Below are positions 1-6,988 of a DNA stretch of 13,259 bases, piece after piece (within the stretch, counting starts at the first letter, position 1; every line of letters starts with the position of its first letter). Under the pieces are notes generated by a model. It searched no databases. It saw nothing but the letters and a program-made list of their open reading frames with translations, and was not told the DNA's origin. This stretch comes from an uncultured Rhodospirillales bacterium. GTDB taxonomy: Bacteria > Pseudomonadota > Alphaproteobacteria > ATCC43930 > CGMCC-115725. The DNA lies in contig CAIUCF010000684.1 in the NCBI GenBank assembly GCA_903897565.1, forward strand, positions 1-13,259, written 5' to 3'. Both the position numbers and the translations under genes were made by a program.

Positions 1-1331
1 GAGGCCTCGCCGGCCTCAGCCCCGGCCAGCAGCATATGGGCGAGCCGCGGGTGGAGGCCGAGACGGGCCATCTTCTTGCCATGGGCCGTGATCTTGCCCT
101 TGTCATCAAGCGCGCCGAGCGAGACCAGCAGCGACCGGGCGCTGGAGAGCGCAGCGGGGTTGGGGCGGTCGAGCAGCTTGAGGTCGCTCGGATCGTCGGT
201 ACCCCATTGCGCGAGCTCGAGAACGAGCGGGGCGAGGTCCGCCTGGGCGATCTCGGCCGGCGTGAATTCCTCGAGCGCACGATGCTGGGCTTCCGGCCAC
301 AGCCGCCAGCAGATGCCGGGTGCGGTGCGACCGGCACGTCCGGCACGCTGCGTCGCCGCAGCCTGCGTCACCCGGACGGTCTCGAGCCGGGTCATGCCGC
401 TGCGCGGGTCATAGCGTCCAGAGCGGGCGAGGCCGGCGTCGACCACCTGGAGCACACCGGGAATGGTCAGGCTGGTCTCGGCGATCGCGGTCGCGAGCAC
501 GATCTTGCGCTGCCCCGGGGCCGGTGGGGCCAGCGCGTGTTCCTGGACCTTGTGATCGAGGTCGCCGTAGAGCGGCAGTACGACGACGTCTTCAGCCAGC
601 CTGCGGTCGGCGAGGGCGCGCTGCGTCTGCCGGATCTCCCCGGCACCGGGAAGAAACACCAGAATGTCGCCGCCGCTGTCGTCCAGCGCGGTTACCACGG
701 CATCCGCAACCCCGCGGCCTAGCCGCTCGGGAGCCGGCGCTGGAAGATGGCGGATCGTCACCGGATAGGATCGCCCCGTCGCCGTTACGATGGGGCACCC
801 GCCCATCAGCGCCGCCGCTGGTGCGGCGTCGAGCGTCGCCGACATCACGACCAGCCGCAGATCGGGTCGCAGTGCAGATTGCGCTTCGAGGCAGAGCGCG
901 AGGGCGAGGTCGGTGTCGAGGCGGCGCTCGTGAAACTCGTCAAACAATACGGCGGCGATGCCGTCGAGCGCCGGATCATCCTGGATCATCCGGGTGAAGA
1001 GTCCGTCGGTGACGACCTCGATCCGGGTCTTCGGACCGATCTTGCTGTCGAAACGGACGCGATAGCCGCAGGTCTGGCCGAGGCTCTCGCCGAGGGTTGC
1101 GGCCATGCGCGCCGCTGCGGCGCGGGCCGCGAGCCGCCTTGGCTCAAGCACGATAATGCGACCGCCCTGACGCCAGAGCTGGTCGAGCAGTGCCAGCGGC
1201 ACACCCGTGGTCTTGCCGGCCCCGGGCGGGGCCTGGAGGACGAGATTGGCGGTGCGGCCGAGGCTGGCGAGGATGTCGCCCATGACGGACGCGATCGGCA
1301 GACCCTCGAGGGCTGGGGCGGGAGCTTTCAT
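1..1331 (-). CDS. hrpB: ATP-dependent helicase HrpB (3' end off the window)
   Basis: Reads leftward from an ATG at 1331 and stays open to the left edge, giving the first 443 residues of a protein whose family is usually about 800 aa. Motifs appear in the order expected for a DEAH-type superfamily 2 helicase: Walker A APPGAGKTT with K40-T41, motif II DEFHER at 131-136 (the DEFH variant is typical of HrpB), motif III SAT at 164-166, and motif VI QRAGRAGR at 328-335. The start is supported because the usual HrpB N-terminus begins only about 30 residues before Walker A. It lies 30 nt after the flhB stop on the same strand, so it may be co-transcribed with flhB; no clear Shine-Dalgarno is visible. 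HrpB is an RNA/DNA helicase-like ATPase with a poorly defined role, and nothing ties it to flagella beyond position. The overlapping plus-strand frames are shadows. Confidence 0.93.
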   Translation of the reverse strand, partial: MKAPAPALEGLPIASVMGDILASLGRTANLVLQAPPGAGKTTGVPLALLDQLWRQGGRIIVLEPRRLAARAAAARMAATLGESLGQTCGYRVRFDSKIGPKTRIEVVTDGLFTRMIQDDPALDGIAAVLFDEFHERRLDTDLALALCLEAQSALRPDLRLVVMSATLDAAPAAALMGGCPIVTATGRSYPVTIRHLPAPAPERLGRGVADAVVTALDDSGGDILVFLPGAGEIRQTQRALADRRLAEDVVVLPLYGDLDHKVQEHALAPPAPGQRKIVLATAIAETSLTIPGVLQVVDAGLARSGRYDPRSGMTRLETVRVTQAAATQRAGRAGRTAPGICWRLWPEAQHRALEEFTPAEIAQADLAPLVLELAQWGTDDPSDLKLLDRPNPAALSSARSLLVSLGALDDKGKITAHGKKMARLGLHPRLAHMLLAGAEAGEA

Positions 1332-1361
1332 GCTGCTTGGTGCGGGTGACGAGACGGCGCG

Positions 1362-2441
1362 TCAGCCGGCGCGCTTCAATCCGGCGCGCTGGAGCCGCAT
1401 CACGAAGCCGATGACCTCGGCCACGGCCTTGTAGTGTTCGGGCTTGATCTCCTCGTCGAGCTCGACCGAGGCGTAGAGTGTGCGTGCGAGCGGTGGGTTC
1501 TCGATGATCGGCACGTCATGTTCGGTCGCCACCTCGCGGATGCGCAGCGCCATGAAATCGGCGCCCTTGGCGACCACCCGCGGCGCGCCCTGGCTCCCCA
1601 CGTCATATTGCAGCGCGACGGCGAAATGGGTCGGGTTGGTCACCACCACCGAGGCCTTGGGGACGGCCGACAGCATGCGGCGGCGTGCCCGGGTCATGCG
1701 CAGCTTGCGGATATGGCCCTTGATGTGGGGATCGCCTTCGGCGTTCTTGTACTCGTCCTTGACCTCGGTCTTCGACATCTTGAGGGATTCATTGATCGAC
1801 CATTTTTGATAGAAATAGTCGAGCAGACCGATTGCTCCGAGCACCGCGAGGATCCAGACCATGAGGATCAGAAGATTGTCGTGCAGAACCGTCATCATGC
1901 TCAAGGGTTCGATGCCGACATAGACTTCGATCCGCTCGACATCCGGCTTCAGCAGCAGGAACGCGGCGGCGACGACGATCGCCGTTTTGATGAGGCCGCG
2001 GGCAAATTCGACGAGAGCCGAGACCGAGAACAGCCGCTTGATTCCGCTCAGGGGGTTGAGGATGCTCCAATTCGGCTTCAGCTTCTCCGTTGCCCACAAT
2101 AATCCGGTCTGGGCGACCGTCGAGCCGACCGCCGCCGCGACGAGAATCGACAGCGGGGCGGCGAGCGACAGGCCCATGGTGAGACCCATCACGCGAAACA
2201 GATCGATAAACGCAGTCGTGTTTCCGACCTCGATCCGCTGCGGATGCTCGATCATGCTCCGCATCAGCAAATAGCTCGGCCGCATCGACCAGGGCAGCAC
2301 GGTCAGCATGACGACTGTCGATGTCGCGAGGAGGATGACGAGCGAAAGATCCCGCGAGACGCCGACCTGACCGCGGTTGCGCGCCTCGCCTTGTCGTTTG
2401 GCTGTCGGGTCTTCTGTTTTGGAGTCTTTATCGTCTGCCAC
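1362..2441 (-). CDS. flhB: Flagellar biosynthesis protein FlhB (export-gate switch)
   Basis: A 359-aa inner-membrane component of the flagellar type III export apparatus; autocleavage in its cytoplasmic domain switches export from rod/hook to filament substrates. The N-terminus is the family's charged leader (SKTEDPTAKR-like, residues 7-16). About four hydrophobic segments follow at roughly 31-51, 86-110, 145-164 and 186-208. The autocleavage motif NPTH is at 269-272, the same numbering as in E. coli FlhB, followed by the conserved HFAVAL and the IIENPPLAR stretch near 314-322. The start codon is GTG at 2441, with GAGG four bases upstream; no better in-frame ATG is seen. It is complete, and its stop is 30 nt before hrpB. 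Divergent to it is the FlaG-like gene, so the 253-nt gap between them must hold promoters for both. Other export-gate genes are not in view. Confidence 0.96.
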   Translation of the reverse strand: MADDKDSKTEDPTAKRQGEARNRGQVGVSRDLSLVILLATSTVVMLTVLPWSMRPSYLLMRSMIEHPQRIEVGNTTAFIDLFRVMGLTMGLSLAAPLSILVAAAVGSTVAQTGLLWATEKLKPNWSILNPLSGIKRLFSVSALVEFARGLIKTAIVVAAAFLLLKPDVERIEVYVGIEPLSMMTVLHDNLLILMVWILAVLGAIGLLDYFYQKWSINESLKMSKTEVKDEYKNAEGDPHIKGHIRKLRMTRARRRMLSAVPKASVVVTNPTHFAVALQYDVGSQGAPRVVAKGADFMALRIREVATEHDVPIIENPPLARTLYASVELDEEIKPEHYKAVAEVIGFVMRLQRAGLKRAG

Positions 2442-2636
2442 GAGGCCTCAGGATGGCGCGTCCATTACGGTCGAAAGGGATAATGCACTGGTATCGTTAA
2501 TGGAGTATGAGTGAATGGGTCCGTGCTCACGCGCGAATGGCTACGGGAAATCGGGCGCGGTTTGCGTTCCTGCACGGCAAACGTGAAAATAAATAAAAAT
2601 CGACACTAAGAAGTCACGGTCCGGTTGAGGGGGGCC

Positions 2637-2684
2637 TTGACTCGTTCTTGATATCGTCTATACTGTTTCTACCCGAATTAGGAG
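2637..2684 (+). promoter_or_regulatory. Sigma-70-like promoter and ribosome binding site of the FlaG-like gene
   Basis: TTGACT at 2637-2642 and TATACT at 2659-2664 are separated by 16 bases, a near-consensus housekeeping pair. Start of transcription would be near 2671. AGGAG at 2680-2684 precedes the ATG at 2695 by 10 bases. The stretch just upstream (about 2582-2610) is markedly AT-rich compared with the surroundings. No GG-N10-GC sigma-54 element with a TTGC box was found here. The remainder of the 2442-2636 gap holds no other convincing site; the flhB promoter could not be placed. Confidence 0.6.
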
Positions 2685-2694
2685 TGTTGACAAA

Positions 2695-3141
2695 ATGTCA
2701 AGCATTTCCAGCGTGGCGACGGGGGCTGGAGCTGCGATTATCACCAACAACAGTGGTAGTTCTGCTTCAGGTAAGCCCGGTCAGGCGGTTGAACCGACTG
2801 GCTCAGCGTCGTCAACAGTGCCGCTGCTATACTACACCAGTCCGCGAATCTTTGTCGATCCGCAGTACGGTCAGGTCGTGTACGACTACCGCGATCCGAC
2901 CACCGGAATCTCGACGCAACAGGTGCCTTCGAAGCAGGCTCTCAGCGCCTATACGAAGAGCGCGCAGACGGTTCAAGCGACTCCATCAGCGACAGGCGCG
3001 ACCGCCGCGGTAGCCTCGACGGCATCTTCCGTTGCGATTCAGGCGAGCGCGCCGACCACCAGCACGACGACTGCGGCGCCAGTATCCTCGCCCGCGCCCG
3101 TGCCGGTTTCGACCGGCGGCGGGACATCGACGGTCGCCTGA
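2695..3141 (+). CDS. FlaG-like flagellar-associated protein with Ala/Ser/Thr/Pro-rich tail
   Basis: A 148-aa protein. Residues about 50-85 (a valine/aspartate stretch with FVDPQYGQVVYDYRD, then TTGISTQQVPSKQAL) follow the FlaG pattern: a short beta strand, D-x-x-T-G, then an IRQIPs-like element and a helix start. Here the usual IRQIP is replaced by TQQVP. The N-terminal 45 residues are Gly/Ser/Ala-rich, and residues about 88-148 form a low-complexity Ala/Thr/Ser/Pro tail, probably disordered. No signal peptide or membrane segment is present, as expected for a substrate of the flagellar export machine. FlaG proteins affect filament length or sit near fliD in other bacteria; the exact role is unproven here. 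It has its own promoter and strong RBS and is divergent to flhB. A plus-strand frame starting upstream at 2648 overlaps it and is a shadow. I am fairly sure it is a gene and moderately sure of the FlaG relationship. Confidence 0.6.
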   Translation: MSSISSVATGAGAAIITNNSGSSASGKPGQAVEPTGSASSTVPLLYYTSPRIFVDPQYGQVVYDYRDPTTGISTQQVPSKQALSAYTKSAQTVQATPSATGATAAVASTASSVAIQASAPTTSTTTAAPVSSPAPVPVSTGGGTSTVA

Positions 3142-3310
3142 CCGCATAGCACCAACGTCGGCAGATTTCGATCGAGCGCCGGAGCCCAGCGGGCCCGCGC
3201 TACGCCCGACACGAGCGATCTTCCTTCGACGACATGGCCAAGCCAGGTTAGGCTGACACGACCCTGGGCCTCGGGCGGCCAAAGGTTTCGCGAGATAGGT
3301 CGGGGTCACG
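3142..3310. other. Gap between the FlaG-like gene and the formyltransferase gene
   Basis: This 169-nt stretch contains no convincing gene. Only short inverted repeats are visible (for example AGCC/GGCT around 3241-3254), none with a T-run, so no intrinsic terminator can be called. A GG-N10-GC spacing near 3265-3280 lacks the TTGC box and was not accepted as a sigma-54 promoter. Whether the formyltransferase gene is read through from the FlaG-like gene or has its own promoter is open. Confidence 0.4.
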
Positions 3311-3988
3311 ATGCCGCAGACGATCATCCTTCTTACCGGTAGCTTCGACGCGAGCGATCTCAGCAGTTTCCTCGCCAGGCGCCATCCCGAATGCGCCCTC
3401 ATCTGGGTCCAGGATCTCGATGTCTTGATCGCGGCGATCGATTCTGTCGAGTGTGCACGCGCTCGGCTCGTCAGCTTCTGCACCGGCGTCATCGTGCCGG
3501 CGGCGCTGCTGCAGAAGTTTGGCTGCGGCGCCTATAATATTCATCCCGGTCCGCCGAGTTTCCCCGGGCGGCATCCGGAATCCTGGGGTGTCTATCTTGC
3601 GGCGATGCGTTTCGGCGCGACGCTGCACGTGATGACGCCCCGCGTTGATGAAGGGGCGATCATCGCCACGAACTGGTTCGACGTTCCTGCCGGCGCGGGT
3701 CAACGGATGCTCGCCGAAACCGCGTTCAAGGCGGCGCTGGACCTGTTGCTGGCATGGTTCCCGCGTCTGGTGGGCGAGGATGCGGAGCTGCCGGCGAACG
3801 GCGAAGCATGGCACGGCCGCAAGTGGCGTCGCGCCGATCTCGACGCCATGACCCGTTTTGACGCTGGTATCGATGCCGTCGAGTTCGAACGCCGGCGTCG
3901 GGCCTTCGCCGAACTCCCCGGCTGCACCCTGACGCTCGTGCTACACGGGCTTGAATTTAGCTATATCGTGCCGCCCGATCCGACCTGA
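3311..3988 (+). CDS. Small formyltransferase of the methionyl-tRNA/GAR/sugar N-formyltransferase fold
   Basis: A 225-aa protein with the catalytic core of N10-formyltetrahydrofolate-dependent formyltransferases. NIHPGPP at 76-82 supplies the Asn (N76) and His (H78), followed by the usual Pro-Gly turn (SFPG), and VDEGAII at 112-118 supplies the Asp (D113). The N-to-D spacing of 37 is close to that of GAR transformylase. It lacks the large C-terminal domain of methionyl-tRNA formyltransferase (about 310 aa), so it is not the housekeeping Fmt. Length and context fit a sugar N-formyltransferase (the VioF/FdtF/WlaRD type acting on nucleotide amino sugars). It sits 36 nt from the 3' end of the convergent pseB-pseC-flaF genes, whose product PseC makes an amino sugar. 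The start ATG at 3311 has only a weak G-rich RBS. Substrate assignment is inference; a role in another pathway cannot be excluded. Confidence 0.75.
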   Translation: MPQTIILLTGSFDASDLSSFLARRHPECALIWVQDLDVLIAAIDSVECARARLVSFCTGVIVPAALLQKFGCGAYNIHPGPPSFPGRHPESWGVYLAAMRFGATLHVMTPRVDEGAIIATNWFDVPAGAGQRMLAETAFKAALDLLLAWFPRLVGEDAELPANGEAWHGRKWRRADLDAMTRFDAGIDAVEFERRRRAFAELPGCTLTLVLHGLEFSYIVPPDPT

Positions 3989-4024
3989 CGGGGAAGGCGA
4001 GCCCGGGGGGCCTCCGTGCCGAGC

Positions 4025-4471
4025 TCAACCGGCCAGGGATGCACCGGGCGAGGTCGGCTTCGCTTCGGCAGCGATCCGGTCGCGCTCGGCGCGTTGTTCC
4101 GGGGTGAGATCGAGCCCCAGAAGGCCGGCGGCAATATTGCGATTGATCGAAATCAGGGTATCGATCTTTTCCTGGTCAAGATTGGTAAGAATTTCCAGCG
4201 ATCGCTTGTCGACGAAGTTCGAGAGGTTCAGGAGGCCTTCGCGGATCTCGCGGGGCGATGGGCATTCCGGGTCGGATTGCTCGGCCTGGATGATCGTCCA
4301 CAGCCGCCAGTTCAGGCGTACGGCCTCCATGACGGCGTCTTTCGCACTGGTATCGACGCGGACCTGCGCCAGCTTGCGCGCCGTCGTCGTCAAGCCCCAG
4401 GCCAAGGTTTCCTGGGGGCTGGCGGTTTCGAGCGCGAGGGTTTGCTGCTTGGCGTATCCAACAGTGCTCAT
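4025..4471 (-). CDS. flaF: Flagellar biosynthesis regulator FlaF
   Basis: A 148-aa cytoplasmic regulator. The alphaproteobacterial FlaF pattern is plain: TASPQETLAW near 16-25, NWRLWTIIQAE at about 54-64, the LxNLSxFVDKR segment near 82-89, and INRNIAAGL near 108-116. The last 30 residues (after LDLTPEQRAE) are an Ala/Glu/Pro-rich extension beyond the usual 115-130 aa. In Caulobacter FlaF is needed for flagellin production together with FlbT. Its ATG (4471-4469) overlaps the pseC stop (4470-4468) in an ATGA arrangement, with a TAGGA-like RBS inside the pseC 3' end, so translation is probably coupled. It is the last gene of the flgE-to-flaF run and ends 36 nt from the convergent formyltransferase gene. 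Unusually, its normal partner flbT is not adjacent but 7 kb away. Confidence 0.93.
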   Translation of the reverse strand: MSTVGYAKQQTLALETASPQETLAWGLTTTARKLAQVRVDTSAKDAVMEAVRLNWRLWTIIQAEQSDPECPSPREIREGLLNLSNFVDKRSLEILTNLDQEKIDTLISINRNIAAGLLGLDLTPEQRAERDRIAAEAKPTSPGASLAG

Positions 4472-5802
4472 TTTGATCCTACCTTCATGACTCTGCTCTG
4501 CGCCGGAAAATTGGCCCGATCCGCGGCGATCGGACGCGAATTCCCGGAGATGCCCCGGAGCCGCGCAACGGTCTGCGGCACTCCGGCCTGGCTTTCGATA
4601 ATCGCGGCGAGGGCTGCGACGACCCGGCCGACATCGTTCTCCGTCATGCCGACGAACAACGGTAAGGACAAGGTTCTGGCGTAATAGGCTTCGGCGCCGG
4701 GAAGCACGAGGCTGCCGTAACGGCCCCGGTAATAGGGTTGCTGGTGCACCGGGATGTAATGGACCATGGTGCCGATCCCGACCTCGCGCAGCCGTGTCAT
4801 CACCGCGGCGCGATCGAGTCCGAGCCGGGCGAAATCGATCAGTACGGGATAGAGGTGCCAGGCAGCGGTGCAGCCCTGCTTGTGCGGGATCGGGGCGAGG
4901 ACGCTGCGCAGCGGGCTGAGCCGAGCGTCGTAGAGGTCCACGAGATGCCGGCGGGCGGCGACGAAGCCGTCGAGACGAGTCAGCTGGCTCAGGGCGAGGG
5001 CGGCGTGGATATCGGAGAGCCGGTAGTTCCAGCCGAGCTCGGCCATCTCGTAATACCAGGGATTGGCGAGCCCCTCGGCATCGAAGGCAAGCTCCGGCTG
5101 CTCGAAGCGCATCGGATCGCGAGTCATCCCGTGGCTGCGGAGATCGCGCATGCGCTGGGCCAGACGCGGGTCATTGGTGATGACCGCCCCGCCTTCGCCC
5201 GCCGCGATCGCCTTGACCGGATGGAACGAGAACACCGTCATATGGCTGAACTGACCCGAGCCGATCGGGCGCGAGCTCCCACGGCGGTCGCGATACAGCG
5301 AGCCGAGCGCGTGACAGGCGTCCTCGATAACGACGGCGTCGCGGCCACGGGCTACGGCGGCGATGGTCTCGAGATCCGGGCATTGCCCGGCCAGATCGAC
5401 GACGAGAATCGCCTTGACCCGACGTCCTGCAGCCTCCGCCCGGCTCCAGGCTTCGGTCAGGTGAGAAGGCTCCATCAAGCCGGTATCGCTTGCGACATCG
5501 GCAAAGACCACTTCGGCACCGGTCATGCGTACGGCATTGGCCGTGGCGAGAAACGTCATCGAGGGCACGATGGCGGTATCGCCCGGCCCGAGCCCGGCGG
5601 CGAGGCAGGCCAGATGCAAGGCCGCGGTTCCGCTGGAGCAGACGATCGCCTCGGACGCCTGCAGGCGTTGGGCCAAGGCGCGCTCGAGGGCTTCCACCTT
5701 GGGACCGGTCGTCAGCCAGTCGCCGCGCAATACCTCGGCGACGGCGACGATATCGGTCTCGTCGATCTGTTGACGGCCATAGGGGAGGAAGGGCAGCGAC
5801 AT
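4468..5802 (-). CDS. pseC: UDP-4-amino-4,6-dideoxy-N-acetyl-beta-L-altrosamine transaminase PseC
   Basis: A 444-aa PLP-dependent (DegT/DnrJ/EryC1 family) aminotransferase that converts the 4-keto product of PseB to the 4-amino sugar on the pseudaminic acid route; FlmB of Caulobacter is the counterpart. Visible features: start MSLPFLPYGRQ followed by ID near residues 12-13 and the TTGP motif at 31-34, EDACHA with D161, the Schiff-base lysine K197 in FSFHPVKAI, and the C-terminal LPLF segment near 383-386. An in-frame ATG 48 nt upstream exists, but it lies inside pseB and adds non-family residues. The ATG at 5802 is preferred because it follows the family N-terminus and forms TGATG with the pseB stop. 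Family members are about 380-390 aa; residues about 404-444 here are an atypical tail encoded over a DNA hairpin just before flaF. Confidence 0.95.
   Translation of the reverse strand: MSLPFLPYGRQQIDETDIVAVAEVLRGDWLTTGPKVEALERALAQRLQASEAIVCSSGTAALHLACLAAGLGPGDTAIVPSMTFLATANAVRMTGAEVVFADVASDTGLMEPSHLTEAWSRAEAAGRRVKAILVVDLAGQCPDLETIAAVARGRDAVVIEDACHALGSLYRDRRGSSRPIGSGQFSHMTVFSFHPVKAIAAGEGGAVITNDPRLAQRMRDLRSHGMTRDPMRFEQPELAFDAEGLANPWYYEMAELGWNYRLSDIHAALALSQLTRLDGFVAARRHLVDLYDARLSPLRSVLAPIPHKQGCTAAWHLYPVLIDFARLGLDRAAVMTRLREVGIGTMVHYIPVHQQPYYRGRYGSLVLPGAEAYYARTLSLPLFVGMTENDVGRVVAALAAIIESQAGVPQTVARLRGISGNSRPIAADRANFPAQSRVMKVGSK
4516..4533 (-). repeat. Inverted repeat in the 3' end of pseC before flaF
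   Basis: Perfect 6-bp arms CCGATC (4516-4521) and GATCGG (4528-4533) around a 6-base loop. On the minus strand the hairpin is followed within a few bases by TTTT. It lies 45 nt upstream of the flaF start, within the part of pseC that codes for the atypical tail. It could be a weak terminator, a processing or stability hairpin, or chance. Confidence 0.4.
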
Positions 5803-6917
5803 CAGGTATGCGCCGCCAGATAGGTGCAGAGCTCGTCGCCGACGAGCCACTCGGTATTGTTGTCCGAGGTATAGGAGAAGCCGTCGGCGACCGGCTTGGC
5901 GCCGGTCTCGGTATAGTTTTCGCGCTGCCAGAAGCTGAAGGCCGGCTCGATGATGTAGCGGTCAGCGAGTTCCAAAGTATGGCGGGAATCATCCTCCGTG
6001 ACCATCAACTCGTGCAGCTTCTCGCCGGGCCGAATGCCCACGGCGCGCAGCGGCAACAGCGGCGCCAGGCAATGGGCGATATCGGTAATCTTGGTGCTGG
6101 GAATCTTGGGCACGAAGATTTCGCCGCCATGCATCATCTGGACGGCCGACGCCACAAAATCGGCGCCCTGCTCCAAGGTGATCCAGAAACGGGTCATGCG
6201 CATGTCGGTGATCGGCAGGTGATCGGCACCCTGAGCGATCAGCTTGCGAAAGAACGGTACGACGCTGCCGCGCGAGCCCACGACATTGCCGTAGCGGACC
6301 AGCGCGAAGCGGGTGCCGACCGAGCCGGAGAGATTGTTGGCGGCGACGAAGATCTTGTCCGACGCCAGTTTCGAGGCGCCGTAGAGATTGATCGGGTTGG
6401 CGGCCTTGTCCGTGGACAAGGCGAGAACGCGGGAGACGCCGTTCTGCAGCGCCGCCTGCACGACATTCTCGGCACCGTTGACGTTGGTGCGGATGCATTC
6501 GAACGGATTGTATTCGGCAGCCGGGACGTGTTTCAGAGCGGCGGCGTGGATGACGACGTCGACTTCGCGCATGGCCAGCGCAAGCCGGGCGCCGTCACGC
6601 ACGTCGCCGATAAAGAAGCGCAGGACGCCCCGGGGATCCTTGAGTTCCTGCTGCATCTCGTATTGTTTGAACTCGTCGCGCGAGTAGATGACGATCCGGC
6701 GCGCGGTCGAGCGCTCCAGGAGGTTCTTCACGAAACTGCGCCCGAAGGAGCCGCTACCCCCGGTGATCAGGAGGGTCTTGCTGTCGAAGGCGCGATAGGG
6801 GTTTGGCAATGCCGCTCCATGGGGCTCGGGTCGGATCACAAACTCGCCGCGCGCGCTGGGACGCGGCGGTGTTGCGTATCGCGGCAGGGGCTTTGTGTCG
6901 AAGTCTCGAGGGTTCAT
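5802..6917 (-). CDS. pseB: UDP-N-acetylglucosamine 4,6-dehydratase (inverting) PseB
   Basis: A 371-aa short-chain dehydrogenase/reductase that dehydrates and C5-epimerises UDP-GlcNAc, the first step to pseudaminic acid for flagellin glycosylation (FlmA in Caulobacter). The nucleotide motif GGSGSFG is at 53-59. STDKA with D170-K171 and the YGASK motif (Y179, K183) match the catalytic Asp/Lys/Tyr spacing of Helicobacter FlaA1 with an offset of 38. The C-terminus (DNNTEWL near 354-360) is typical. The first 42 residues are a Pro/Arg-rich N-terminal extension that the family normally lacks. The start at 6917 has only a weak GAGA-type RBS, and an internal GTG at 6839 is a plausible alternative start. 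It is 71 nt after flgL, and its stop shares one base with the pseC start, so pseB and pseC are translationally linked. Confidence 0.95.
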   Translation of the reverse strand: MNPRDFDTKPLPRYATPPRPSARGEFVIRPEPHGAALPNPYRAFDSKTLLITGGSGSFGRSFVKNLLERSTARRIVIYSRDEFKQYEMQQELKDPRGVLRFFIGDVRDGARLALAMREVDVVIHAAALKHVPAAEYNPFECIRTNVNGAENVVQAALQNGVSRVLALSTDKAANPINLYGASKLASDKIFVAANNLSGSVGTRFALVRYGNVVGSRGSVVPFFRKLIAQGADHLPITDMRMTRFWITLEQGADFVASAVQMMHGGEIFVPKIPSTKITDIAHCLAPLLPLRAVGIRPGEKLHELMVTEDDSRHTLELADRYIIEPAFSFWQRENYTETGAKPVADGFSYTSDNNTEWLVGDELCTYLAAHT

Positions 6918-6949
6918 GATCGTCTCATCATGCGCGCAGACCGGTTAAA

Positions 6950-6987
6950 CAATCCCTGCCAATCCGTCGTTCAGCAGACAATCCGTC
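6950..6987 (-). repeat. Three phased direct repeats in the flgL-pseB gap
   Basis: CAATCC (plus-strand sense; GGATTG on the coding strand) occurs at 6950-6955, 6960-6965 and 6979-6984, that is at spacings of 10 and 19 bp, close to one and two helical turns. Two of them extend to the 9-mer CAATCCGTC (6960-6968, 6979-6987). They sit between the flgL stop and the pseB start. The spacing is what one expects of a protein-binding array, but the repeats are short. Confidence 0.35.
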
Positions 6988-6988
6988 A

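Noticed and set aside
36..997. Overlapping plus-strand frames over hrpB
   Set aside because: Arg/Pro/Gly-rich shadow frames opposite an intact helicase reading frame.
3989..4024. Terminator between the convergent formyltransferase gene and flaF
   Set aside because: GC-rich with only 4-5 bp imperfect arms and no T-run in either direction.
4738..5823. 361-aa plus-strand open frame across pseC
   Set aside because: Antisense shadow; PseC active-site motifs are on the minus strand.
6961..6980. TGGCAG-type sigma-54 element in front of pseB
   Set aside because: TTGT/TTTA instead of TTGC at -12; no GC at the required spacing.
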